A stretch of DNA of 5,681 bases from Saprospiraceae bacterium (GTDB lineage Bacteria; Bacteroidota; Bacteroidia; Chitinophagales; Saprospiraceae). The notes below the pieces were generated by a model. The model did no database searches. It was not told the origin of the DNA and was given only the letters and a program-made list of their open reading frames with translations. The position numbers and the translations under genes were made by a program. Shown piece after piece: positions 1-5,681 of the stretch; position 1 is the stretch's first letter, and every line of letters starts with the position of its first letter. Location of the stretch: the NCBI GenBank assembly GCA_014379665.1, contig JACMLK010000159.1:1-5681 (forward strand). Direction: 5' to 3'.

Positions 1-354
1 AAACCCTGGACCTCAAGAACAAAGTTTATGGATTTCAGAGTGGGTGGGCGAAGATTTTATGCGATGGTCAGCCCGGAAGGACATGAGCGTTGGGCAATTC
101 AGAAATACACGTCCATCAGCCCAAAAACCAACTTTAAAATGTTCAATGCTTTTGCAGACAAAGATGAAAATCCTGAATTGCCCGGTTCAGAATGGGATTA
201 CACATTCAGCCAGGAAAACGAAAAAACAAAAGTCAGTATTACGATTTATAATGAATCCCTTGCCCGCTTAGAGAAGATGATTGAAATGGGCTTCACGGAA
301 GGATTTAAGATGTCAATGCTCAATCTGGAAAATCTGTTGGCCTCCAACAAATAA
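1..354 (+). CDS. AHSA1/SRPBCC domain protein, 5'-truncated by the window edge
   Basis: This is the C-terminal 117 residues of a protein of the AHSA1 (activator of Hsp90 ATPase homologue 1-like) branch of the SRPBCC/START-like fold. That fold is a helix-grip with a hydrophobic cavity; most small bacterial members are cytoplasmic and have no established substrate. The frame is open back to base 1 (starting Lys-Pro-Trp-Thr), so the ATG at 28 is almost certainly internal. Family members usually have about 140-165 residues, so roughly the first 40 (strand 1 and the first helices) are missing. What I recognise is the DFRVGG segment, the aromatic [10 protein letters not shown] stretch, WDYTF, and the amphipathic C-terminal helix ([23 protein letters not shown]) that closes the fold. 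The stop is TAA at 352-354. The gene precedes a VOC-family gene on the same strand, 47 bp away, and the two may be co-transcribed. The family call is firm; the biological role is unknown. Confidence 0.85.
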   Translation, partial: KPWTSRTKFMDFRVGGRRFYAMVSPEGHERWAIQKYTSISPKTNFKMFNAFADKDENPELPGSEWDYTFSQENEKTKVSITIYNESLARLEKMIEMGFTEGFKMSMLNLENLLASNK

Positions 355-365
355 GAAAGTAACCA

Positions 366-392
366 ATCTAAAATCTAAATCTAAAATCTAAA
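366..392 (+). repeat. short tandem repeat, four ATCTAAA-like units
   Basis: The gap between the AHSA1 and VOC genes contains four head-to-tail units of ATCTAAA, starting at 366, 373, 379 and 386. The second unit is one A short (6 nt) and the others are 7 nt. The array ends 9 bp before the VOC start codon and takes up most of the 47-bp intergenic gap. I see no Shine-Dalgarno sequence, and the VOC leader is AT-rich as is usual in Bacteroidota. Similar TCTAAA-rich tandem stretches occur between genes in this phylum, to my knowledge without an assigned function. Unit number could vary by slippage and so alter the leader. Confidence 0.75.
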
Positions 393-401
393 ATACAATT
401 T

Positions 402-842
402 ATGCCACTAATTAATCCCCACATTAACTTCAACGGAAATGCCGAAGAAGCATTTACCTTTTACAAATCAGTATTTGGCGGAGAGTTCGCAAAAATTATG
501 CGTTTCAAAGACCTTGCAAGTCCTGAATGCCCGGTAGCGGAACATGAAGAAAATAAAATTATGCATATTGCTTTGCCGATCGGTAACAGCAATAGGTTGA
601 TAGGTAATGATGTTCCTGAAATATTGGGAACAACAAACGAAAATGAGAACCGAAGTAAAATTGTAATCAGTGCAGAAAGTAAAGAAGAGGCAGACAAATT
701 ATTTCATGGGCTTTCAGTGGGTGGTCAAATAGAAGGACCTATTGGTGATAGTCCCGGGGGTTCCTATTTTGGGTGTTTTAGAGACAAATACGGTATTGAA
801 TGGATTGTAGATTTTGACCCGAATGATAGGAGACAGTTTTAG
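402..842 (+). CDS. VOC family protein, PhnB/YjdN-like (glyoxalase/bleomycin-resistance fold)
   Basis: This is a complete 146-residue protein of the PhnB-like branch of the vicinal oxygen chelate (VOC) superfamily, often annotated as '3-demethylubiquinone-9 3-methyltransferase domain', a name that does not imply that activity. The N-terminus carries the family hallmark, with PHINF followed by NAEEAFTFYKSVFGGEF (about residues 6-29). A second strand lies around residues 52-60 (KIMHIALPI). The C-terminus has the typical SYFGCFRDKYGIEWIVDF (about 121-138), ending in the DPxDRRQF type of tail. H7, H55 and E133 sit on strands where VOC proteins often carry metal ligands, but I cannot confirm binding from sequence. 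The length fits the family. ATG at 402 is the natural start because the conserved first strand follows immediately; the stop is TAG at 840-842. The protein is probably a cytoplasmic dimer. Substrate is unknown, and a link to phosphonates or antibiotic resistance should not be assumed. Confidence 0.9.
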   Translation: MPLINPHINFNGNAEEAFTFYKSVFGGEFAKIMRFKDLASPECPVAEHEENKIMHIALPIGNSNRLIGNDVPEILGTTNENENRSKIVISAESKEEADKLFHGLSVGGQIEGPIGDSPGGSYFGCFRDKYGIEWIVDFDPNDRRQF

Positions 843-1024
843 TCTTAGAAAACAATGAACGCCTGGCACCGATTTTGTATTTTCTGATATCGATTCTCAC
901 ACTTTACGACGCTGTGGTCAATCACAAGGGTTCGCTCCAATTGGAGCAGAATAGTACTATTGCGATGGAGAGGATTAAAGGATACTTCGAGCTCAAGGAT
1001 GAATTCGAAATAAAACAACCGTGA
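830..1024 (+). pseudogene. possible 3' remnant of an unrecognised protein gene
   Basis: This plus-strand frame is open for 64 codons from just after a stop (TAG at 827-829) to TGA at 1022-1024. Its first codons overlap the VOC gene end. The translation from about 845 looks like the end of a real protein: LENNERLAPILYFLISILTL, then YDAVVNHKGSLQLEQN, then a charged amphipathic stretch MERIKGYFELKDEFEIKQP. It has one hydrophobic segment and then a helix-like, Lys/Glu-rich tail. There is no in-frame ATG near the beginning; the only one, 19 codons before the stop, is too late for a sensible protein. The simplest reading is the 3' end of a gene whose 5' part was lost. A chance open frame is a real alternative, since a minus-strand frame (845-1027) is open over the same bases. 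I do not recognise the family. Confidence 0.3.
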
Positions 1025-1195
1025 CAAATATCAGTTATAGTTATTAATGACTTATTTAGAGGGCGTGTTGGTGTTTATATATATTAAGAACTAATAAAAC
1101 TTATATTGTCATATATTTCAAATAGCAATAAAACTTTAGGTGACACAGCGTACTTACACAATAAACAATTTCAAACAACAAAATATATTTTTAAT

Positions 1196-1699
1196 ATGAG
1201 TATGATAGGCAATTTACTACGAGTAACAAAAACTGAACTTGAAGAAATTTTGAAGGATAGTTCATTATTAGAGAGCAAGATTTTTACGGAGGATGCTGAT
1301 GATGAAAGTCCAAATTTGACAGACATTGATAAGGCTTGGGAGGGGATTATTTATTTGCTAACTGAGCAGACAATTGCGAATACCGACCACCCGCTTGTGA
1401 GGGTTTTATTTAGTGGACAAATTATCGACGAAGAACAAGACTTAGGTTATGGTCCTGCCCACTTCCTGACACCAGAACAAGTAGCCGAATTGAATATCGA
1501 GATTTCAAAAATTACTATTGCCGACTTGAAAGAAAAGTATGATCCCAAAAAAATGATGGAATTAGAAGTCTATCCCACCATTTGGGAACAAGACGGGGAT
1601 GATGCGTTCGACTATATACGTGAATATTTTGAAAGCTTGCAACAAGTTTATTCTGACGCAACCAAGAACGGAGAAGCGATCATTACCTTTCTAAACTAA
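1196..1699 (+). CDS. DUF1877 family protein (YfbM-like)
   Basis: This gene encodes a 167-residue protein of the DUF1877 family, named after small soluble bacterial proteins such as E. coli YfbM. Their biochemical function is not established. Visible family features, in order, are the start MSMIGNLLRVT, the DKAWEGIIYLLT segment (residues 45-56), LGYGPAHFLTPEQV (83-96), and the C-terminal block YPTIWEQD...FDYIREYFESLQQVY (126 onward), ending in a hydrophobic ITFLN. Length matches the family. I chose ATG at 1196 because family members begin with this M-x-MIGN motif. The frame is open upstream to a TTG at 1106, but the extra 30 residues are polar, low in complexity and unlike the family. The protein is acidic, with no signal peptide or membrane segment, so it is probably cytoplasmic. 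The gene stands alone, in AT-rich flanks, 81 bp before the next gene. Such genes are patchily distributed and often found in accessory regions. Confidence 0.88.
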   Translation: MSMIGNLLRVTKTELEEILKDSSLLESKIFTEDADDESPNLTDIDKAWEGIIYLLTEQTIANTDHPLVRVLFSGQIIDEEQDLGYGPAHFLTPEQVAELNIEISKITIADLKEKYDPKKMMELEVYPTIWEQDGDDAFDYIREYFESLQQVYSDATKNGEAIITFLN

Positions 1700-1780
1700 A
1701 ATTTAATAAAACTTTGCCTTGGTAATGCTTTAAAATAAGATAGTAGCCAGAAGGTTTAGTCTCACATTTTAATTTTTAAA

Positions 1781-2398
1781 ATGATAAATCTCTTATTACC
1801 ATTACATAGCCATGACTACCCATACTTAATAAGTACCCCTGAAAAAGTTTTTCTTGTCAAACAGCATGCGGGTCTAGAGCTAAATGAAATTGAACAAGAT
1901 AAACTCGATACGATATTACAGGAATCTTTCAGTTTTGAAAAAAGCAGGATTGATAAAATGGTCTTTAACCAGAAAGACCTTCTCTTAACGCTTTATATGA
2001 AGGACAATATTGAACATGATATTATGTTGCATTTTAGGTCTAAGAAAGCGATCGTGCGCTTTATTCAGAACATACCTGATGCACAAGCTGAAGTAAATAA
2101 ATCAACCAGCAGGATGCCTGTGCTCCTTGGCCTATGGCTACTGGTTACAGTATATGCTTTCATTTGGGCTGGTACCCGTGAAACTCCTGAAGATGTCAAT
2201 CCGCATGGGATCAGTTTGCGAATAGCATATATGGGAGCATGGTTAATGCAAAAATTAGTTATGGCTATCGGCCAGAGTCTCACGCTTGGGATCGGAATTG
2301 TTTTAGTAATTGGTTATGGTTGGCTATTTTATGTCCAATATCTAAAAGGTCCTGAAACGGTAGTATATAGAGTCCCATCCAATACAGATAGTATGTAA
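1781..2398 (+). CDS. unrecognised protein with soluble N-terminal domain and two membrane segments
   Basis: I do not recognise the family of this 205-residue protein. The first ~105 residues are soluble and charged. They alternate short beta-like stretches (KVFLVKQ, DLLLTLYMK, HDIMLHF, KAIVRFIQ) with a predicted helix around residues 35-58, which could form a small mixed domain. Two hydrophobic segments follow: about 112-130 (rich in Leu, Val, Trp) and about 166-188 (Gly/Ile/Val-rich, ending in WLFYVQY). They are separated by a ~35-residue loop containing RETPEDVNPHG, which would place both ends of the protein on the same side, probably the cytoplasm. There is no signal peptide and no visible catalytic motif. 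The start is ATG at 1781 after an AT-rich leader without a Shine-Dalgarno sequence; the stop is TAA at 2396-2398. A small membrane-protein gene follows on the same strand 60 bp later, so the two may share a transcript. Confidence 0.75.
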   Translation: MINLLLPLHSHDYPYLISTPEKVFLVKQHAGLELNEIEQDKLDTILQESFSFEKSRIDKMVFNQKDLLLTLYMKDNIEHDIMLHFRSKKAIVRFIQNIPDAQAEVNKSTSRMPVLLGLWLLVTVYAFIWAGTRETPEDVNPHGISLRIAYMGAWLMQKLVMAIGQSLTLGIGIVLVIGYGWLFYVQYLKGPETVVYRVPSNTDSM

Positions 2399-2458
2399 TG
2401 AGCGTTGGTTCGCATTAGCCGGTCATCACAACCGTATTATTATTTAAAAAGTAAATGT

Positions 2459-2767
2459 ATGATACATGAAGTCATAATATTTTATTTAGAATATTTTCTT
2501 TTACTATCAGTACCTACTCTCTTTTCTATTTTTCTGTATAAGAGAAAAGTTTTAAAAACCGGTCGATCTACTTATGTATTTACCCTAATCTTATTGACTA
2601 TTATTGCCTTAATTCTTGTTTTTAAAAGTGTCTTTCTGGATGCTCCATCGACCCACATAGGTTGTGGCCTTCCCCCTGTTATGAGTATACCAGTTGGACT
2701 TATAATATCAATACCATTTTCATTGTTTTTGCAATTTGTTTTAAATGACTTAATGAAGGTTAGATGA
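2459..2767 (+). CDS. unrecognised small membrane protein, three predicted membrane segments
   Basis: This gene encodes a 102-residue, very hydrophobic protein. Three membrane segments are apparent, at about residues 4-26, 37-59 and 74-96. The first loop is short and basic (KRKVLKTGR), suggesting it faces the cytoplasm. The second loop is DAPSTHIGCGLPP, with a single Cys between two glycines, probably on the outer side. The tail is short (NDLMKVR). I chose ATG at 2459 because the protein then begins just before the first membrane segment. The frame extends upstream to a TTG at 2405, but that would add only 18 polar residues. The coding sequence is strikingly AT-rich: the line 2461-2520 has 14 G/C of 60 by hand count. 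It follows the 205-residue membrane-protein gene and converges on the AraC gene, 19 bp stop-to-stop. No function can be assigned; a chance frame is unlikely given the ordered membrane topology. Confidence 0.65.
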   Translation: MIHEVIIFYLEYFLLLSVPTLFSIFLYKRKVLKTGRSTYVFTLILLTIIALILVFKSVFLDAPSTHIGCGLPPVMSIPVGLIISIPFSLFLQFVLNDLMKVR

Positions 2768-2786
2768 AGATCTATAGCGACTCTTC

Positions 2787-3680
2787 TTACTTCCCACTCT
2801 TCATTCCCCCCGGTGTACACTCATAATAATTCTTAAACAACCTGATAAACGAACTCGCATCTTCAAAGCCCACTTGCTGACAGATCTCACTCACACTCTT
2901 TCCACCTACTTCTATTAACTGTCGCGAATACTCAAGACGTTTTTTCACATGATAGGTATGAGGAGAATCACCAAAAAGATTTTTGAAAGTTCTCTTGAAG
3001 TGATGAGGCGACAACGAAGCAATCCGCGCCACTTCTTCCACACTGATCTTCCGGTGCAGATTGTTGTCAAGGAATTCTTTACCAATCGTAAGACGCCTGT
3101 ATAATTCTTTTCGAGTCGAAAACTTTACGCTATTGATCTTATTGATTTCTGAATATACACCCCTTTGAATTTGCAAAAGCCGTATCAGCACACCAGAATA
3201 CACCGCATCCAGGTCCACGATCTTTTTCCAGGACATGTCTTCATTCATCAGCTGTCTGAACCATGTAAACGTGTTACTGATGTAGGCATCCGATTCATAC
3301 GTTTTTTCAAAAAAGTGAATAGGATGATCAACAGTCTGGAATGGATCATCAAGTAATTTGTCTTCCTTCGTCATCACGGAATACAGAATTTCTTCTGCAA
3401 AACCAGGACTGAAAGCGATCAGCATCATTTCTTTATTTCCGTCAGCTTCATAGGATGTTTTATACTGTTGTCCCTGATTGATGACAAGATAATTTTCCGG
3501 AGTTACCCTGTGCTCATGAGAGCCGACTTTATAATATTGCTCCCCTCCGGTGATACATCGTATAGATAACCTTGAGAGATGCACATCCGTTTCTTCCAGC
3601 TTTCTGCTGTTGATCACCATGACGCCATTGTCAAGATCCTTCACACTATCACTCTGATGTGAACAATAAATATTTCCCAT
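2787..3680 (-). CDS. AraC-family transcriptional regulator
   Basis: This is a 297-residue DNA-binding regulator. The N-terminal part has a cupin-like sensing region: about residues 39-77 contain SIRCITGGEQYYKV, then SHEHRV, then NYLVINQGQQYKTSY, typical of the beta-strand core of AraC effector domains. A helical linker follows. The C-terminal ~95 residues form the double helix-turn-helix: the first lies around 212-237 (ISVEEVARIASLSPHHFKRTF), and the second around 261-291 carries the AraC signature (VSEICQQVGFEDASSFIRLF, ending ECTPGG). I chose the ATG at 3680 because the protein then begins MGNIYCSHQ, about the usual family length. Alternatives are ATGs at 3728 (313 residues) and 3854 in the same frame. 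The stop is TAA at 2787-2789. The gene is convergent with the small membrane-protein gene and divergent from the secreted Asp-box protein gene, which is a plausible but unproven target. The effector is unknown. Confidence 0.9.
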   Translation of the reverse strand: MGNIYCSHQSDSVKDLDNGVMVINSRKLEETDVHLSRLSIRCITGGEQYYKVGSHEHRVTPENYLVINQGQQYKTSYEADGNKEMMLIAFSPGFAEEILYSVMTKEDKLLDDPFQTVDHPIHFFEKTYESDAYISNTFTWFRQLMNEDMSWKKIVDLDAVYSGVLIRLLQIQRGVYSEINKINSVKFSTRKELYRRLTIGKEFLDNNLHRKISVEEVARIASLSPHHFKRTFKNLFGDSPHTYHVKKRLEYSRQLIEVGGKSVSEICQQVGFEDASSFIRLFKNYYECTPGGMKSGK

Positions 3681-4025
3681 CAATAGAGATTGCGCACTGT
3701 TGCAATACGGGCAATAAGGTATCCCCATGAGAACATAAATTTTGATAGTAACCAATACCACGCGATGGCATGTTGTTGATTTATTATTTAGCCTGTGATG
3801 GTAACTTATTGGGGCGGTCCAAAATACATCAAAACGATTCCCGCACTGGCGCATGCATTCCACAATCGAAAGATTAGTCCTTGGGGCGACACTCTAAGGC
3901 CTGGTTTCAACTGATTCTAGCCCATTCCGCATATCCGGTCCCCAGGCAATTCATGAGATTTACGGCCGACATATAGTAAGTGATTTTAAAAAAAAGTTAT
4001 GATATACCAGAGCAGTATCACACCC
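3681..4025. other. divergent intergenic region between the AraC and T9SS cargo genes
   Basis: This 345-bp spacer holds no gene I can support. A minus-strand frame continuous with the AraC gene runs through it as far as 3863, but those extra residues look unlike an AraC protein. It must contain the promoters of both flanking genes, but I could not place a convincing Bacteroidota sigma-ABfr promoter (TTG, about 19 nt, then TAnnTTTG). Sequence items seen are: a 5-bp dyad ATTGC-N8-GCAAT at 3689-3706, immediately upstream of the preferred AraC start; a direct repeat TTGGGGCG at 3809-3816 and 3881-3888; a 6-bp inverted repeat GCCTGG/CCAGGC at 3899-3904 and 3942-3947; and a run of eight A at 3988-3995 just before the possible upstream start of the cargo gene. 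None is strong enough alone to be called an operator. Confidence 0.5.
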
Positions 4026-5681
4026 ATGAAAAGCGGCATCTTCCCCATATTTCTTTTTGTCGCCTTCATTCCTTTTTTTAGTTATTCGCAGCAATTGGAA
4101 CCGCCTGTTTATCCTGATGAAGAAGGATATGAAAAGCAGGATGATCCCTATCTGCCAAACGCATACAACAATCAAAAACTTTCACCTGCCTACAGGTATG
4201 ATAGTCACCAGAGTTCAAGATCTGGTATTAGTGAGATCATGACACGTCAGGTTAACGTTGCGGCGAATCAGCAAAACATCATGGGTGATGCCGCCAACGA
4301 ACCTAACATCGCCGTCAATCCATTGAACGAAAACGAGATCGTTATCGGCTGGAGACAATTCAACAACGTAGTCAGTAATTTCCGTCAGGCGGGTTGGGGG
4401 TATAGTTCTGACGGCGGACAGACATGGACGTTTCCTGGTTCCATCCTGCCCGGTGTTTTTGCATCCGATCCTGTGCTCGATTTTGATAACTCCGGTAATT
4501 TTTATTACAATAGCCTGATGTCAACTCAGCAAGGTGGCTTACCCTGTTTTGTATACAAAAGCACCAACGGAGGAGCCAGCTGGAATAATGGAGTCTATAT
4601 TGGAGGTGGGGATAAACAATGGATGACCATCGATCGCAGCGATGGTATGGGTGAGGACAATATTTATTCTTCCTGGACTGCTTCATTCAGTGATTGTCCA
4701 CCGGGTAATTTTACCAGGTCGACTGATGGTGCCGGTAGTTTTGACACATGCTCTCTTATTATTGAGGACCTGTCATGGGGCACGGAGGCAGTAGGGAATA
4801 ATGGTGAACTCTATATTTGCGGCCGGAGTCCTTCTACGGTGGCGGTAAAGGTTGCTAAATCCACAGACGCACAGGACCCGTCACTGGCTCCCAGCTGGTC
4901 ATCGGTGTCAACTGCTAATTTAGGTGGCTTTATAACCGGCATGACACCCATAAATCCCGTCGGGCTTACCGGACAGATCTATATTGATGTTGATCGTTCC
5001 TTTGGTCCGGGTCGGGACAATGTATATATAGTAGGTTCTGTTCAACCCTATTTTAATTCGGATCCCGCCGATGTGATGTTTAATAAGAGTACAGATGGTG
5101 CCAGTACCTGGACAGCTCCGGTGAAAATAAACGATGATACAGATACCACCAACACACAATGGTTTGGAACTATGTCAGTCGCGCCAAACGGAAGGATCGA
5201 TGTTATCTGGCTCGATACGCGTGATACGCCGGGCTCGGATAGTTCGGCACTGTATTATTCTTATTCTGTCGACGAAGGCACTACATGGAGTATCAATGAA
5301 AAACTTTCTGAATCTTTCAATCCACACGTCGGCTATCCGAATCAACCGAAGATGGGTGATTATTTCGATATGGTGTCGAGCAATGCCGGGGCTCATGTTG
5401 CCTGGGTACATACGCTCAGTGGGGGGCAGGATGTGTATTACAGCTTCATTACACCTCAGGAAGTGACTGGCATTGAAGATGTTTCCGGAGATGTTGGCGT
5501 ATCTGTATTTCCAAATCCAACCAGCGGTATGCTTGAAGTTTCCTGGGCTGAAAGAAAAGTGAGAGCTGAAATTTTCACAGCCGTCGGCCAAATGGTCTAT
5601 TCGACAGATGCCTATAATACAAAACATGTCATTGACATCTCATCGCAATCTGCGGGTATGTATTTTTTAAAATTGATTTCC
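4026..5681 (+). CDS. secreted Asp-box (BNR/sialidase-like) beta-propeller protein with T9SS type A sorting domain, 3'-truncated by the window edge
   Basis: The frame is open for 552 codons to the last base, with no stop, so the 3' end lies beyond the window. Residues 1-21 are a signal peptide (MKSG, hydrophobic core, SYS before QQ). Around residues 88-105 is a PNIAVNP-type motif common in secreted sialidase-like propellers. Asp boxes (S/T-x-D-x-G-x-T-W) occur at 127-134, 179-186 (Asn replaces Asp), 355-362 (Ala at the Gly position) and 414-421, with a degenerate one at 232-239 (Phe replaces Trp). This indicates a beta-propeller of the sialidase superfamily. I see no Arg-Ile-Pro motif, so sialidase activity should not be assumed. 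From about residue 490 comes a T9SS type A C-terminal sorting domain (VSVFPNPTSG, then GQMVYST, then AGMYFLKLIS). It directs outer-membrane export and is normally cleaved; roughly ten residues are missing. An in-frame ATG at 3999 is an alternative start adding nine residues. The protein is probably cell-surface or released; its substrate is unknown. Confidence 0.9.
   Translation, partial: MKSGIFPIFLFVAFIPFFSYSQQLEPPVYPDEEGYEKQDDPYLPNAYNNQKLSPAYRYDSHQSSRSGISEIMTRQVNVAANQQNIMGDAANEPNIAVNPLNENEIVIGWRQFNNVVSNFRQAGWGYSSDGGQTWTFPGSILPGVFASDPVLDFDNSGNFYYNSLMSTQQGGLPCFVYKSTNGGASWNNGVYIGGGDKQWMTIDRSDGMGEDNIYSSWTASFSDCPPGNFTRSTDGAGSFDTCSLIIEDLSWGTEAVGNNGELYICGRSPSTVAVKVAKSTDAQDPSLAPSWSSVSTANLGGFITGMTPINPVGLTGQIYIDVDRSFGPGRDNVYIVGSVQPYFNSDPADVMFNKSTDGASTWTAPVKINDDTDTTNTQWFGTMSVAPNGRIDVIWLDTRDTPGSDSSALYYSYSVDEGTTWSINEKLSESFNPHVGYPNQPKMGDYFDMVSSNAGAHVAWVHTLSGGQDVYYSFITPQEVTGIEDVSGDVGVSVFPNPTSGMLEVSWAERKVRAEIFTAVGQMVYSTDAYNTKHVIDISSQSAGMYFLKLIS

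Noticed and set aside
845..1027. Minus-strand open frame of 60 codons in the gap after the VOC gene
   Set aside because: Its translation is less protein-like than the plus-strand frame over the same bases, and it has no family match that I recognise or supporting leader. It is most likely the antisense shadow of the possible gene remnant.
1061..1079. G/T-rich stretch after the gene remnant, and a similar one near 2400, considered as integron attC-like recombination sites
   Set aside because: Neither contains the paired RYYYAAC/GTTRRRY core sites or a long imperfect palindrome, and no integrase is present.
1106..1195. Upstream TTG start adding 30 residues to the DUF1877 protein
   Set aside because: The extension is polar and low in complexity, whereas the family begins at the M-x-MIGN motif encoded from 1196.
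2405..2458. Upstream TTG start for the small membrane protein
   Set aside because: It adds 18 residues with no recognisable feature and requires a rare start, while ATG at 2459 lies just before the first membrane segment.
2766..2786. Possible terminator between the convergent genes (GAAGA at 2766-2770 pairing with TCTTC at 2782-2786)
   Set aside because: The stem is only 5 bp with an 11-nt loop and no T tract follows on either strand. It is too weak to call.
3681..3863. Long form of the AraC protein starting at a GTG (3863) or ATG (3854)
   Set aside because: The additional residues resemble no AraC N-terminus and would make the protein unusually long. The open frame there is best read as chance.
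3999..4025. In-frame ATG at 3999 as the start of the T9SS cargo protein
   Set aside because: It would put nine extra residues before an otherwise canonical signal peptide starting Met-Lys at 4026. Its A-rich leader is attractive, however, so it stays a possible alternative.

Overview
The window looks like a piece of a Bacteroidota chromosome, probably Chitinophagaceae, Cytophagales or a relative. The strongest evidence is the last gene. It encodes a secreted protein with a Bacteroidota-style signal peptide and a C-terminal type A sorting domain of the type IX secretion system (T9SS), which is essentially confined to this phylum. Supporting signs are A/T-rich leaders without clear Shine-Dalgarno sequences, and an AHSA1-like gene next to a PhnB-like VOC gene, a pairing I know from this group. 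No rRNA, tRNA, CRISPR array, transposase or integrase is visible.

Layout, left to right. (1) Positions 1-842 hold two plus-strand housekeeping-type genes: the 3' part of an AHSA1/SRPBCC protein, cut by the window edge, and a complete PhnB-like VOC protein. They are separated by 47 bp that contain four copies of a short ATCTAAA repeat. (2) Positions 830-1024 contain an open plus-strand frame with protein-like composition but no usable start, possibly the 3' remnant of a decayed gene. (3) Positions 1025-2786 are a visibly AT-richer stretch with three plus-strand genes: a DUF1877 (YfbM-like) protein, an unrecognised 205-residue protein with a soluble N-terminal half and two membrane segments, and an unrecognised 102-residue protein with three membrane segments. 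(4) Positions 2787-3680 (minus strand) encode an AraC-family regulator, convergent with the previous gene. (5) A spacer of 345 bp follows. (6) From 4026 to the window end (plus strand) runs a gene for a secreted beta-propeller protein with sialidase-type Asp boxes and a T9SS sorting domain. It has no stop codon here because its last residues lie beyond the window.

How the genes may work together: the AraC regulator and the T9SS cargo gene are divergent, so the spacer could carry control sites for both, but nothing in the sequence proves a link. The two unrecognised membrane-protein genes lie 60 bp apart on one strand and may be co-transcribed. I find no convincing new multi-gene system. The items most worth a second look are the unrecognised membrane-protein pair, the possible gene remnant at 830-1024, and the non-catalytic-looking Asp-box protein.
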